NCBI RefSeq assembly: GCF_001636695.1
Contig: NZ_LGEL01000009.1
Location: 62,001-126,000 of the forward strand
Length of the DNA stretch: 64,000 nt
Origin: Pedobacter panaciterrae
Lineage (GTDB): Bacteria; Bacteroidota; Bacteroidia; Sphingobacteriales; Sphingobacteriaceae
Direction of reading: 5' to 3'
In this document: positions 25,414 through 34,471 of the stretch, one piece after another
Numbering within the stretch: the first letter of the stretch is position 1
Layout of the letters: every line of letters begins with the position of its first letter
The notes under the pieces: generated by a model
Databases searched by the model: none
Told to the model about the DNA's origin: nothing
What the model saw: only the letters and a program-made list of their open reading frames with translations
Position numbers and translations under genes: made by a program

Positions 25414-25529
25414 ACTTCAATAACCTATTGTTTTAACTTTAGTTTTGCAAAAAGGGCTTTTTATGCCTGTCATTTGTTTCGCTAGTGTAAATATTGGGGT
25501 TATGATTCTTATTCGGGTAAAAAATCGTA

Positions 25530-25537
25530 TATTTTTG
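25530..25537 (+). promoter_or_regulatory. Putative -7 element for cryptochrome DASH
   Basis: TATTTTTG, within AAAATCGTATATTTTTG, matches TAnnTTTG and sits about 32 bases before the ATG. Almost the same string, AAAATCATATTTTTG, forms the lycopene cyclase promoter at 48501-48515. No -33 TTG at normal spacing. Confidence 0.4.
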
Positions 25538-25568
25538 TAAATAGTACACAAAACTCAGTTGCAAATTA

Positions 25569-26861
25569 ATGAAGTCTAAGAAAATATTGGTGTGGTTCAG
25601 GAACGACCTTCGCTTACATGATAATGAAATGTTAGTTGAAGCAATTGCTAAATCGGACTGTATTTTACCTATTTATTTTTTTGATCCCCGGCATTTTGAG
25701 AGTACTTCCTTTGAAACAGAAAAAACCGGTGCTAGCAGAGCGCAGTTTTTGCTGGAAAGTGTTTCATCATTAAGGGTTGCATTTCAAAAATTAGGTGGAG
25801 ATATATTGCTGATTCAGGGTAAGCCTGAAGAGCACATACCGGCTATTGTTGAGCAGTTGGAGATTTCGGAGGTTTATCATCACAGAGAAGTTGGGCCTGA
25901 AGAAACATTAATCTCTACGTATGTAGAAGATGCACTTTGGAAGCAAAGGATTAATCTGAAACATTTTATAGGGCATACGCTTTATAACAAAGAAGATTTG
26001 CCTTTTCCTATTAAAGATATTCCGGATGTATTTACTCAGTTTAAAAAGAAAACAGAGCGTGATGCAATTGTGAAATCTTGTTTTGAATCGCCATTGGAGG
26101 TTGCTTTTGTTGAAAATGAGAATTGGGGAGCTCTTCCTTCGTTACTGGAATTAGGATTTGCTGAGGCTGGTTTTGTAAGTTTTGATAATGAGGCCAAGGG
26201 GGGAGAATCAGCCGGGTTAGCGCACCTGACAAAATTACTTGAACCGGGATCGGAAATTTATATCAAAAACAGTTCGAAAAATGCAGCTGATAAACAGGGG
26301 TTTTCTTCTAAAATTTCGGGATGGTTATCATTCGGTTGTCTTTCGCCAAGAAAGGTTTACTGGATGGTTAAAGAGGCTGAAGCAAGTTTTGGAACAAATC
26401 CTAATTTTAATCAGGTATTATTGGGATTGCTTTGGAGAGATTACTTCAGATTTATGTTTAAGAAACATGGGATTAAGTTTTTTCAGGAACCTGATTTTGA
26501 AGAATTGATTTTATCGCCAGTGGAGGTTGATGAGTCTTTGGTGAAAAAATGGAAAGATGGTGAAACCGGACATTTGCTGGTTGATAAGTATATGAAGGAG
26601 CTGAATGACTCTGGATTTATTGCGCATGCTGCCCGCTTAGTTGTTGCTACTTTTTTGATTCATGTTCTAAAAGTTCATTGGACAATAGGCGCGGCGTATT
26701 TTGAAGAAAAGCTAGTTGATTATGCTCCTGCAAGTAATTGGGGCAATTGGGCAAATGTTGCTGGTGCCGGTTTGGACCTTAAATCAAAGAATGCATTTGA
26801 CCTTGATAAACAAATGAAAATTTTGGATGTGGTATCGCCTGATACAGCATCTCTGGTCTGA
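25569..26861 (+). CDS. Cryptochrome DASH (cryptochrome/photolyase family)
   Basis: FAD flavoprotein of the DASH group, a blue-light sensor and/or single-stranded-DNA photolyase. The 430 residues begin with KKILVWFRNDLRLHDNEM, typical of DASH proteins, followed by the antenna domain. FAD-binding segments are LSFGCLSPRKVYWMVKEAE, LGLLWRDYFRFMFKKHG and SGFIAHAARLVVATFLIHVL. The DASH-like end WGNWANVAGAGLDLKSKNAF differs from the IGGWQW of the neighbouring photolyase. It is divergent from the epimerase-photolyase pair and is followed by carH. Whether it repairs DNA or signals cannot be decided from sequence. Confidence 0.88.
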   Translation: MKSKKILVWFRNDLRLHDNEMLVEAIAKSDCILPIYFFDPRHFESTSFETEKTGASRAQFLLESVSSLRVAFQKLGGDILLIQGKPEEHIPAIVEQLEISEVYHHREVGPEETLISTYVEDALWKQRINLKHFIGHTLYNKEDLPFPIKDIPDVFTQFKKKTERDAIVKSCFESPLEVAFVENENWGALPSLLELGFAEAGFVSFDNEAKGGESAGLAHLTKLLEPGSEIYIKNSSKNAADKQGFSSKISGWLSFGCLSPRKVYWMVKEAEASFGTNPNFNQVLLGLLWRDYFRFMFKKHGIKFFQEPDFEELILSPVEVDESLVKKWKDGETGHLLVDKYMKELNDSGFIAHAARLVVATFLIHVLKVHWTIGAAYFEEKLVDYAPASNWGNWANVAGAGLDLKSKNAFDLDKQMKILDVVSPDTASLV

Positions 26862-26911
26862 ATTCCTTGTTCATAATTCTTCTTTATAAGAGGGATTATG
26901 AAAAAATGTTG

Positions 26912-26952
26912 AACAAAAATTGTTTTTTAAACAAACTTGTTTAACATTTGTT
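26912..26952. promoter_or_regulatory. Three tandem AACA/TGTT dyads upstream of carH
   Basis: AACAA-AAA-TTGTT (26912-26924), AAACAA-AC-TTGTTT (26929-26942) and AACA-TT-TGTT (26943-26952) lie in a row just before the carH start. The arrangement fits a multimeric MerR/CarH-type repressor site. Binding is inferred, not shown. Confidence 0.5.
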
Positions 26953-26964
26953 GTTCTTAATAGT

Positions 26965-27843
26965 GTGAAAAAATTCTCAATTAGTGATATAGAAGGCCTT
27001 ATTGGCATAAAAGCGCATACGATCAGAGCGTGGGAAATCCGGTACAATCTTGTTCCGCCTAAACGCACTTTGACCAATATCAGATATTACGACGAGGAAG
27101 ATTTAAAAGCCCTTTTAAATATTGTTACACTTAATGAGAATGGCTACAAGATCAGCAAGATAGCTAAAATGAGCAGGAAGCAGATTTCTGATCTGGTTAC
27201 TCAGCTCAAAGCAGATTGGAATAATGATTCGGTTCAGATCATTAGTCTTTCTAATGCTACGATCGATTACGATGAAGAAGCATTTTCTGATACTTTAGCG
27301 GGATGCATTGCGGAAATGGGCTTGATTAAAACCATGGATCTGGTGCTGTTCCCTTTTATGAAGAAGGTTGGGATGCTTTGGCAAACCGGAGCTATTGATC
27401 CTTCGCATGAACATTTTGCCTCTAATCTGATAAGAGATCGTATAATTGTTGAGATTGATAAAGTTGAAAAACCAGAAAAGGCGGATCCTAAACGATTTTT
27501 ACTTTTTTTGCCGGAGGCTGAGTTGCACGAGGCAGGCTTGTTGTTTACCAGGTTTTTGTTGAAAAACTGTGGACATGATACGCTATATCTTGGTTCGGAT
27601 ATACCTTATACGGACTTGAAAAAAATAGTGACTGCCTATAAACCTGATTACTGTTTTATTGTGTTAACCTCATTAAATTTAGGTAAAGACATTAATAAAA
27701 TTGTTGGAAAGGTGATGGATAATTTGAACGTGCCATTGTTAGTGGCAGGGAGTTTGATATCAGAATTTGATATTCTTGTAAAGGATCAACTGACACCATT
27801 GAAAAATGTTTGTGATATGGTTGAATTTCTTGAAGATTTATAG
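26965..27843 (+). CDS. carH: MerR family regulator with cobalamin-binding light-sensor domain (CarH/LitR type)
   Basis: Probable adenosylcobalamin-dependent photoreceptor repressor. The MerR winged helix fills the N-terminus (FSISDIEGLIGIKAHTIRAWEIRYNL, then RYYDEEDLKALLNIV). The middle four-helix part carries the CarH light-sensing signature Wx9EH: Trp139, Glu149 and His150 in WQTGAIDPSHEHFASN. The Rossmann part has the axial-ligand motif ELHEAG with His188, followed by LGSDIPYTDL and VLTSLNLG. I start at the GTG at 26965 (292 residues), where family homology begins; an in-frame ATG at 26920 lies inside the dyads. Neighbouring photolyase and cryptochrome genes support light control. Carotenoid genes are not adjacent, but a lycopene cyclase lies 21 kb away. 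Confidence 0.87.
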   Translation: MKKFSISDIEGLIGIKAHTIRAWEIRYNLVPPKRTLTNIRYYDEEDLKALLNIVTLNENGYKISKIAKMSRKQISDLVTQLKADWNNDSVQIISLSNATIDYDEEAFSDTLAGCIAEMGLIKTMDLVLFPFMKKVGMLWQTGAIDPSHEHFASNLIRDRIIVEIDKVEKPEKADPKRFLLFLPEAELHEAGLLFTRFLLKNCGHDTLYLGSDIPYTDLKKIVTAYKPDYCFIVLTSLNLGKDINKIVGKVMDNLNVPLLVAGSLISEFDILVKDQLTPLKNVCDMVEFLEDL

Positions 27844-27875
27844 GGAAGTTACCTGTTTATTAAGGTAAAAAATCC

Positions 27876-27883
27876 TAATTTTG
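27876..27883 (+). promoter_or_regulatory. Putative -7 promoter element of sucA
   Basis: TAATTTTG, an exact TAnnTTTG match, lies 26 bases upstream of the sucA ATG. No clear -33 element. Confidence 0.4.
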
Positions 27884-27908
27884 CAACACTTATAGCAATT
27901 CACACATA

Positions 27909-30704
27909 ATGGATAATTTATCTTATCTCAACGGCGCAAATGCCGAATACATAGAATCCTTATACCAGTCTTATAAAGAAGATCCTAATTCTGTTGAGTT
28001 TGGTTGGCAAAAGTTTTTTGAAGGCTTTGATTTTGGTAGAGGGTCTGCCGGAACATCGGTTAGTTCCGAAACGCCTGAGCATTTTTTAAAGGAAATTAAT
28101 GTTCTTAATTTAATCAATGGATACCGCCAGCGTGGTCACTTGTTTACCCAAACCAATCCGGTAAGGGAAAGACGCCATCACTTGCCTACTTTGGACATGG
28201 AAAACTTTGGGTTAGCAAAGTCGGATCTGGACACTGTATTTAATTCTGGAATTGAAATTGGTATTGGTGCAGCTAAGCTTAGTGATATCATTGCTTTTTT
28301 AAAGCAAACTTATTGTGGCTCTATCGGCGCAGAATATAAGTATGTACGTACTCCTGAAATCCTTTCGTGGATTGAAAACAAAATGGAGAGCGCACGTAAT
28401 ACTCCAAATTTCTCTATAGATGAGAAAAGAAGGATATTAAAGAAATTGAATGAGGCGGTTAGCTTTGAGAATTTCCTTGGGACTAAGTTTCTTGGTCAGA
28501 AGCGTTTTTCTCTTGAAGGAGCTGAAGCTTTAATTCCTGCACTTGATTCAGTAATTGAAAAAGGTGCGGAACTTGGAATTGAAGAATTTGTAATTGGTAT
28601 GGCACACAGAGGACGTTTGAACGTTCTTGCCAATATCATGCAGAAAACCTATAAGGATATCTTTGCTGAATTTGAAGGTAAAGGTTACAGTGCTGAATCT
28701 CCTTTTGGAGGTGACGTGAAATACCACCTGGGTTACTCAACTGATGTTACCACTAACAATGGTAATAGTGTGCATTTGAGTTTATGCCCTAACCCTTCTC
28801 ACCTGGAAACAGTGAACGGGGTAGTAGAGGGTATGACCAGGTCTAAAATTGACTTTAAGTATGGTGGCGACAATGCGCGCATTGCACCGATTTTAATACA
28901 TGGTGATGCTTCTGTTGCCGGACAAGGTATTGTTTATGAAGTAATTCAGATGGCTGGTTTGGATGGCTATAAAACTGGTGGTACAATTCACCTGGTTATA
29001 AACAACCAGATTGGTTTTACTACGAACTATAAAGATGGTCGTACCAGTACTTATTGTACTGATATCGCTAAAGTAACTTTATCTCCGGTATTTCACGTAA
29101 ATGGTGATGATCCTGAGGCTTTAGTTTATGCGATTAATTTAGCAATGGAATACCGTCAGAAATATAAAAATGATGTGTTCATTGATATTTTATGTTATCG
29201 CAGATTTGGCCATAACGAGGCTGATGAGCCTAAGTTCACTCAGCCGCTTTTATACAAAAGCATAGAGAAACATGCTAATCCACGTGATATTTATATTCAA
29301 CAGTTGATTGGCGAGGGTAAACTTGAAGCGAGTTTAGCCAAAGAAATGGAGAAAGAGTTCCGTGGTATATTACAGGAACGTTTAAATGAGGCGAAAGAAA
29401 TAACTTCTACTTATCATGAGGTTAAGTTTGGCGGTGCATGGTCAGACATGCGTTTAGCTACACCTAAAGATTTTGAAACTTCTCCAAATACTTCCGTTAA
29501 GAAATCAACGCTGCTTGAAGTAGCTAAAAGAATAAGTACGTTGCCTTCAAATAAAAAGTTCTTTAAGAAAATAGAGAAGCTTTTTGAAGAGCGTAGTAAA
29601 ATGGCAAATACTACTCATGTGTTCGACTGGGCAATGGGTGAGCAATTGGCTTATGGTACTATCCTTGCCGAAGGTAAAAGAGTTCGTTTGAGCGGACAGG
29701 ATGTGGAGCGTGGTACATTCTCTCACAGACATGCGGTGATAACCCTTGAAGATTCTGAAGAAGAATATATCCCATTGGCAAACATCTCTGATCAACAAGC
29801 TCCGTTTGATATTTACAATTCGCATTTATCTGAGTACGGTGTACTTGGCTTTGAATATGGTTATGCTATGGCTAACCCGAATGCACTTACAATTTGGGAG
29901 GCTCAGTTTGGCGACTTCTTTAACGGAGCACAGATTGTAGTAGATCAGTATATTGCCAGTGCCGAAACTAAATGGCAACGGGAAAATGGATTGGTAATGT
30001 TATTGCCTCATGGTTATGAAGGACAAGGTCCTGAGCACTCATCTGCAAGGATTGAGCGTTTTATGGAACTTTGTGCTGATTACAATATGCAGATCACTAA
30101 CTGTACTACTCCGGCTAACTTTTTCCATGCATTACGCAGACAGTTTAAACGTGATTTCAGAAAACCTTTGGTAGTGTTTACACCTAAGAGTTTGTTGCGT
30201 AATCCTCAGTGCGTGTCAAAACTTGCAGAGTTTACTGATGGTAAATTCCAGGAGGTTATTAACGATGCAAACGTTAAAGCAACTGATGTTAAAAGAGTGT
30301 TGTTCTGTTCTGGTAAGATCTATTATGAGTTGTTGGAGAAACAACAAAAAGATCAGATTAAGGATGTTGCTATTGTTCGTGTTGAGCAGCTTTATCCAAC
30401 TCCTTTAGCGCAAATGGAAGAGGTGTATGCAAAATACAAAAATGCTAAAGAGGCTATCTGGGTTCAGGAAGAACCTGAGAACATGGGCGCCTGGCCATAT
30501 TTGTTGCGTAGATTAAGAAGAACTATCTTTAGTGATATTGAAGTGATTTCGAGAAAAGAAAGCAGCAGTACTGCAACAGGATTTGCAAAACAGCATGCAG
30601 ATCAGCAGGCTTATATTTTAGCTAAAGCTTTTGAAGTTCCGGTTACTGAAACAGAGAAAAATATCGCTAAAAAATCAGTGAGTAAAGTTTATAATGTAGA
30701 TTAG
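27909..30704 (+). CDS. sucA: 2-Oxoglutarate dehydrogenase E1 component
   Basis: Thiamine-diphosphate decarboxylase of the TCA cycle complex, forming the succinyl-lipoyl group on E2. The 931 residues match the family. The N-terminal segment YLNGANAEYIESLYQSYKED is the E2-binding start. The ThDP site is visible in GMAHRGRLNVLANIM, IHGDASVAGQGIVYE and the GDDPEAL region with INNQIGFTTNYKDG. The transketolase pyrimidine domain has LSGQDVERGTFSHRHAV. The end holds VWVQEEPENMGAWPYL-like sequence (IWVQEEPENMGAW). It is followed 18 bases later by sucB, so the two form an operon; lpd lies 5.7 kb away on the same strand. Confidence 0.96.
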   Translation: MDNLSYLNGANAEYIESLYQSYKEDPNSVEFGWQKFFEGFDFGRGSAGTSVSSETPEHFLKEINVLNLINGYRQRGHLFTQTNPVRERRHHLPTLDMENFGLAKSDLDTVFNSGIEIGIGAAKLSDIIAFLKQTYCGSIGAEYKYVRTPEILSWIENKMESARNTPNFSIDEKRRILKKLNEAVSFENFLGTKFLGQKRFSLEGAEALIPALDSVIEKGAELGIEEFVIGMAHRGRLNVLANIMQKTYKDIFAEFEGKGYSAESPFGGDVKYHLGYSTDVTTNNGNSVHLSLCPNPSHLETVNGVVEGMTRSKIDFKYGGDNARIAPILIHGDASVAGQGIVYEVIQMAGLDGYKTGGTIHLVINNQIGFTTNYKDGRTSTYCTDIAKVTLSPVFHVNGDDPEALVYAINLAMEYRQKYKNDVFIDILCYRRFGHNEADEPKFTQPLLYKSIEKHANPRDIYIQQLIGEGKLEASLAKEMEKEFRGILQERLNEAKEITSTYHEVKFGGAWSDMRLATPKDFETSPNTSVKKSTLLEVAKRISTLPSNKKFFKKIEKLFEERSKMANTTHVFDWAMGEQLAYGTILAEGKRVRLSGQDVERGTFSHRHAVITLEDSEEEYIPLANISDQQAPFDIYNSHLSEYGVLGFEYGYAMANPNALTIWEAQFGDFFNGAQIVVDQYIASAETKWQRENGLVMLLPHGYEGQGPEHSSARIERFMELCADYNMQITNCTTPANFFHALRRQFKRDFRKPLVVFTPKSLLRNPQCVSKLAEFTDGKFQEVINDANVKATDVKRVLFCSGKIYYELLEKQQKDQIKDVAIVRVEQLYPTPLAQMEEVYAKYKNAKEAIWVQEEPENMGAWPYLLRRLRRTIFSDIEVISRKESSSTATGFAKQHADQQAYILAKAFEVPVTETEKNIAKKSVSKVYNVD

Positions 30705-30722
30705 AAAAATAATACATCAGTT

Positions 30723-31952
30723 ATGAGTATAGAAATAAAAGTTCCGCCAGTAGGCGAGTCGATAACCGAAGTTGTTTTATCTCGTTGGGTAAAAAACGAT
30801 GGGGATGTAGTTGAAATGGACGAAGTAATTGCTGAATTGGAATCTGATAAAGCAACGTTTGAATTAACTGCAGAACAAGCCGGAACTTTAAAAACAGTAG
30901 CTGCCGAGGGTGATACACTTGCCATTGGTGCTGTAGTTTGCAAGATTGAAGATGGTGGCGCTGCACCTAAAGCTAAGGAAGAACCAGCTAAGGAAGAAAA
31001 GCCTGCTGCTGCCGCTGATAAAGCTGCTGCTCCGGTTGCCGAAAAAGGTGGTGAAAATTATGCTACAGGAACTCCTTCTCCGGCTGCCGGAAAGATCCTT
31101 GCTGAAAAAGGTGTTGATCCTGCTTCTGTAAAAGGGACTGGCGTTGATGGAAGAATTACTAAGGAAGATGCGGTGGCTGCAGAGAAATCTCAACCAAAAG
31201 CTGCGGCTCCTGCTGCTAAAGCTCCTGTTGCAGTAACTGCTGTTGCAGGTTCCAGAAATGAGCGCAGAGAAAAGATGTCGCCATTGCGTAAAACTGTTGC
31301 TAAGCGATTGGTTACTGTTAAAAATGAAACTGCAATGTTAACTACTTTTAACGAAGTTAACATGAAACCAATCATGGACTTGAGAGGTAAATATAAAGAT
31401 CAGTTTAAAGAGAAATTTGGTGTAGGCTTAGGCTTTATGAGTTTCTTTACTAAAGCTGTTTGTGAGGCATTAAAAGATTTTCCTGCTGTAAATGCTAAAA
31501 TTGATGGTGAGGAAATAGTTTATAATGATTTCGCTGATATCTCTATCGCAGTATCTGCTCCTAAAGGATTGGTTGTTCCAATTATTAGAAATGCAGAAAG
31601 CATGAGCCTTGCTCAGATTGAGAAAACTGTTATTGAGCTTGCTACTAAAGCACGCGATAGCAAATTGACCATTGAGGAAATGACAGGTGGTACATTCACA
31701 ATTACCAACGGTGGTGTGTTTGGATCGATGATGTCTACGCCGATTATTAATGCTCCTCAATCTGCAATTTTAGGTATGCACAATATTATTGAGCGTCCGA
31801 TTGCTGAAAAAGGAGAGGTTGTAATTCGTCCGATGATGTATGTTGCTTTATCATATGACCACAGAATTATTGATGGAAGAGAGTCGGTAGGCTTCTTGGT
31901 AAGAGTTAAACAATTACTAGAAGATCCTGCCAGATTATTGTTAGGCGTATAA
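30723..31952 (+). CDS. sucB: 2-Oxoglutarate dehydrogenase E2, dihydrolipoyl succinyltransferase
   Basis: Core of the 2-oxoglutarate dehydrogenase complex; transfers succinyl from lipoate to CoA. Of 409 residues, 1-77 form a lipoyl domain with the lipoylated Lys43 in [11 protein letters not shown]. An Ala/Pro/Lys-rich flexible linker follows, then the peripheral-subunit-binding domain ([32 protein letters not shown]), a second Ala-rich linker and the catalytic domain. That domain ends with [16 protein letters not shown], whose His and Asp are catalytic. Operon with sucA, closed by a strong terminator. Confidence 0.96.
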   Translation: MSIEIKVPPVGESITEVVLSRWVKNDGDVVEMDEVIAELESDKATFELTAEQAGTLKTVAAEGDTLAIGAVVCKIEDGGAAPKAKEEPAKEEKPAAAADKAAAPVAEKGGENYATGTPSPAAGKILAEKGVDPASVKGTGVDGRITKEDAVAAEKSQPKAAAPAAKAPVAVTAVAGSRNERREKMSPLRKTVAKRLVTVKNETAMLTTFNEVNMKPIMDLRGKYKDQFKEKFGVGLGFMSFFTKAVCEALKDFPAVNAKIDGEEIVYNDFADISIAVSAPKGLVVPIIRNAESMSLAQIEKTVIELATKARDSKLTIEEMTGGTFTITNGGVFGSMMSTPIINAPQSAILGMHNIIERPIAEKGEVVIRPMMYVALSYDHRIIDGRESVGFLVRVKQLLEDPARLLLGV

Positions 31953-31972
31953 GGGCTTAACTTATAAAGAAA

Positions 31973-32004
31973 AACCCCAATGTTTTTAAGCATTGGGGTT
32001 TTTT
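31973..32004 (+). terminator. Terminator of sucAB
   Basis: AACCCCAATG (31973-31982) pairs with CATTGGGGTT (31991-32000), with an 8-base loop and a T run. It separates sucB from the convergent DUF2807 gene. Confidence 0.88.
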
Positions 32005-32022
32005 ATTTAATTGTTTGTTTGT

Positions 32023-32748
32023 TTATATCTTTCTTACGCTTCCTGATCCGGATACTGATTTCTGAATTTTAGGATCGCCAGAGTAGCTTATATTTCCTGA
32101 TCCGCTTATAGATGCGTTAATGCTTTGCTGTGCATCTATGGAAACATTTCCAGAACCACTTACATGGGCTGAAAGTGTCTCTACAGAAAAGCTTTTGCCA
32201 GAAAAAGTTCCGGAGCCACTGATCCTGATTTCGGATTCTTTGGCTTTTCCGTTGATTGACAGGCCACCTGAGCCACTGATCGCACCATCGAAATTAGTTA
32301 CATTTGCAGAGGCTTTGATGTTTCCAGAGCCGCTTAAAGCAATACTTAGTGAAGAAGAATTGATTGTTCCATCAACATCTATACTTCCTGAACCGCTCAA
32401 TCCTAGTGAAGTGATCTTTTTAGCGGTTATATAGGCTGTGATTTTTGCATTTCTGAATTTTTTAAACCAGTCGTTCCATTTTGTTTTTGGTTTAATGGTT
32501 AGCACGCCATTTGTTACTTCGGTAATAAGGTTGTCTATTGCCTCCTGATCGCCTTCTAATCTAAGACTTTCTGTATTGCCAAGTTTAACGAATGCGTTGA
32601 TTGAACCGCCAATCTCGATACCAGTAAAATTGCTTACCTGCCTCTGTTGATTTGAGTAATATGGGGTGCTGGCAGTTAGATTAGAAGCCTTGGTTGCTAC
32701 TCCTAAAGCCAGGAATGCCAGGATTAATATTGCGCTTAGTTTTTTCAT
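32023..32748 (-). CDS. Head GIN domain-containing protein (DUF2807), exported
   Basis: A 241-residue protein with a signal peptide (MKKLSAILILAFLALGVATKA). The rest is a repetitive beta-solenoid of the DUF2807 head-GIN type: FTGIEIGGSINAFVKLG starts the domain, and the motif SGSG or SGSGN recurs at least eight times (GLSGSGSIDVDG, ALSGSGNIKAS, AISGSGGLSING, RISGSGTFSG and so on). Such proteins are abundant in Bacteroidota and are thought to be cell-surface or periplasmic; their function is unknown. Single gene, convergent with sucB, upstream of nothing obvious. The internal near-repeats make it prone to length change. Confidence 0.85.
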   Translation of the reverse strand: MKKLSAILILAFLALGVATKASNLTASTPYYSNQQRQVSNFTGIEIGGSINAFVKLGNTESLRLEGDQEAIDNLITEVTNGVLTIKPKTKWNDWFKKFRNAKITAYITAKKITSLGLSGSGSIDVDGTINSSSLSIALSGSGNIKASANVTNFDGAISGSGGLSINGKAKESEIRISGSGTFSGKSFSVETLSAHVSGSGNVSIDAQQSINASISGSGNISYSGDPKIQKSVSGSGSVRKI

Positions 32749-32811
32749 TTTGTTTTAGGTTTTTCTATATGACGCAGAGAAATGGAATTAGTTGCACATG
32801 TTTAAAAATTT

Positions 32812-34467
32812 CTATGATTTTTTAAGCTTAATATAAAAGTTCTGGTCTGCCTTAAAAGTGCTTGCTGTGAGACCTTTGCTCAATTCAGCCGTTTTCCATT
32901 GCGTAGAAGGGTGCAGAAGTGAAAAGGTATTCTCTTTTAGCGTTACCTTAACAGGCATATCGAAGTTCTTTACATCGGATAACCAACGGTAAGATAATGT
33001 TGAGCCTTGAATTTTATATTCTAGTGTAGGAATATTCGGGGAGCGAAGGTACTGGTCAAACACTTTATCCAGCTTTAAACCACTCTGCTTTGCTATATAG
33101 TCCTCCACTTCCTTACTGGTAACTGTTTTATGGTAGAAAGTTTTATTTAGCCCTCTTAGTATGCTTCTGAATTTCTCATCATTGTTGATCAGCTGACGGA
33201 TGGTGTGGATCATGTTGGATCCCTTGTAATACATATCGCCGGATCCTTCTTTGTTGACGTTATACTGGCCAATAATTGGAATGTCGTTCTGTATATTGTG
33301 CCTGATGCCTATAACATAATCTGATGCGGCTTTTTTTCCATGTTCAGATTCTGTAAACAGGGCTTCTGAATAGCTTGTAAACGCCTCATGAATCCACATA
33401 TCGGCTATATCTTTTGAGGTGATGTTGTTTCCGAACCATTCATGGCCGCTTTCGTGGACGATAATGAAGTCGAATTTTAACCCCCAACCTGACCCTGACA
33501 GGTCTTTTCCGAGGTAGCCCATTTTAAATTGATTGCCGTAGGCAACGGCACTCTGATGTTCCATGCCAAGATGAGGCGCTTGTACAAGTTTATATCCATC
33601 CTCATAAAAAGGGTAGGGGCCAAACCAATACTCAAAAGATTTTAGCATTGGTTTTACGTCTGCATCCCAGTGGGGATGGGCTTTTGTACTATCTTCTTTA
33701 AGTGCCCAGTAATCAAGAGATAAATTTCCTTTTTCGCCTTGATAGTGATCAGACCAGTGGGCATATTTACCAACATACAGGGTTACATTGTAATTGTTTA
33801 TTGGATTGGCCACAAACCAATTGTATTGTGTGTAGCCATCCGGTTTTTGAACAGTGCTTCTTAATCGTCCGTTAGAGATATCCTGAAGATCCTTTGGTAC
33901 GCTTATACTGATCAACATACTATCAACCTCATCACTTTGATGGTCTTTATTAGGCCACCAGCAGCTGGCTCCAAAGCCCTGACAGGCTACAGAAACCCAT
34001 GGATTACCAGCCTTATCTTTAGTAAAGATAAAGCCTCCATCCCATGGTGGGTTTTTTGCAATAACAGGCTTGCCGGAATAATATACTGTAAAGCTTTCTT
34101 TTGCACCTTTTTTGATCTCTTTGGGGAAGGTTAAAAAGACCGCGTTGAACTCTCTTTTGAAGGGTAGTTCTACTTCATTAAACACAATTTTATCAACCTT
34201 AAGGTTTTCGAACAGATCAAATTGAAGTTTTGTGAAGTTCTGAGTTGCAGTAAATCTGAACTCATTGCTTCCGCTTATGAATTTATTATCAATATCTATT
34301 TTAACATCAAGATGGTAATAATTGATATCGTAGCAGGTTCTTAACGGCGTAAGCGCCCCTCTGAGGCTATCAGCCCTCGACGATTTTTCGGCCCCTTTAA
34401 GTAGCTGTGCATTCGCGAAATTTATAGTACAAAGCAGCGTAATAACACTGAATAATAGCCTCTTCAT
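32812..34467 (-). CDS. M1 family metallopeptidase (aminopeptidase), exported
   Basis: Zinc aminopeptidase of the ERAP/LTA4H group. The 551 residues begin with a signal peptide (ending NFANA). An N-terminal beta domain follows (CYDINYYHLDVKIDID). The catalytic domain has the GAMEN-like segment APHLGMEHQSAVAYG, the zinc site HESGH at 338-342 and Glu361 in WIHEAFTSYSE, the exact 18-residue spacing of M1 enzymes. YKGSNMIHTIRQL carries a likely catalytic Tyr region. The C-terminal ERAP1-like domain is short or absent, as in many bacterial forms. The gene starts 4 bases after the upstream CocE hydrolase stop; the two form an operon, perhaps for extracellular peptide or ester use. Confidence 0.92.
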   Translation of the reverse strand: MKRLLFSVITLLCTINFANAQLLKGAEKSSRADSLRGALTPLRTCYDINYYHLDVKIDIDNKFISGSNEFRFTATQNFTKLQFDLFENLKVDKIVFNEVELPFKREFNAVFLTFPKEIKKGAKESFTVYYSGKPVIAKNPPWDGGFIFTKDKAGNPWVSVACQGFGASCWWPNKDHQSDEVDSMLISISVPKDLQDISNGRLRSTVQKPDGYTQYNWFVANPINNYNVTLYVGKYAHWSDHYQGEKGNLSLDYWALKEDSTKAHPHWDADVKPMLKSFEYWFGPYPFYEDGYKLVQAPHLGMEHQSAVAYGNQFKMGYLGKDLSGSGWGLKFDFIIVHESGHEWFGNNITSKDIADMWIHEAFTSYSEALFTESEHGKKAASDYVIGIRHNIQNDIPIIGQYNVNKEGSGDMYYKGSNMIHTIRQLINNDEKFRSILRGLNKTFYHKTVTSKEVEDYIAKQSGLKLDKVFDQYLRSPNIPTLEYKIQGSTLSYRWLSDVKNFDMPVKVTLKENTFSLLHPSTQWKTAELSKGLTASTFKADQNFYIKLKKS

Positions 34468-34471
34468 TAAA

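Noticed and set aside
25414-25568. Full CarH dyad in the cryptochrome/epimerase divergent region
   Set aside because: Only a single TTGTTTTAAC half-site-like string is present; no AACAA/TTGTT dyad could be found there.
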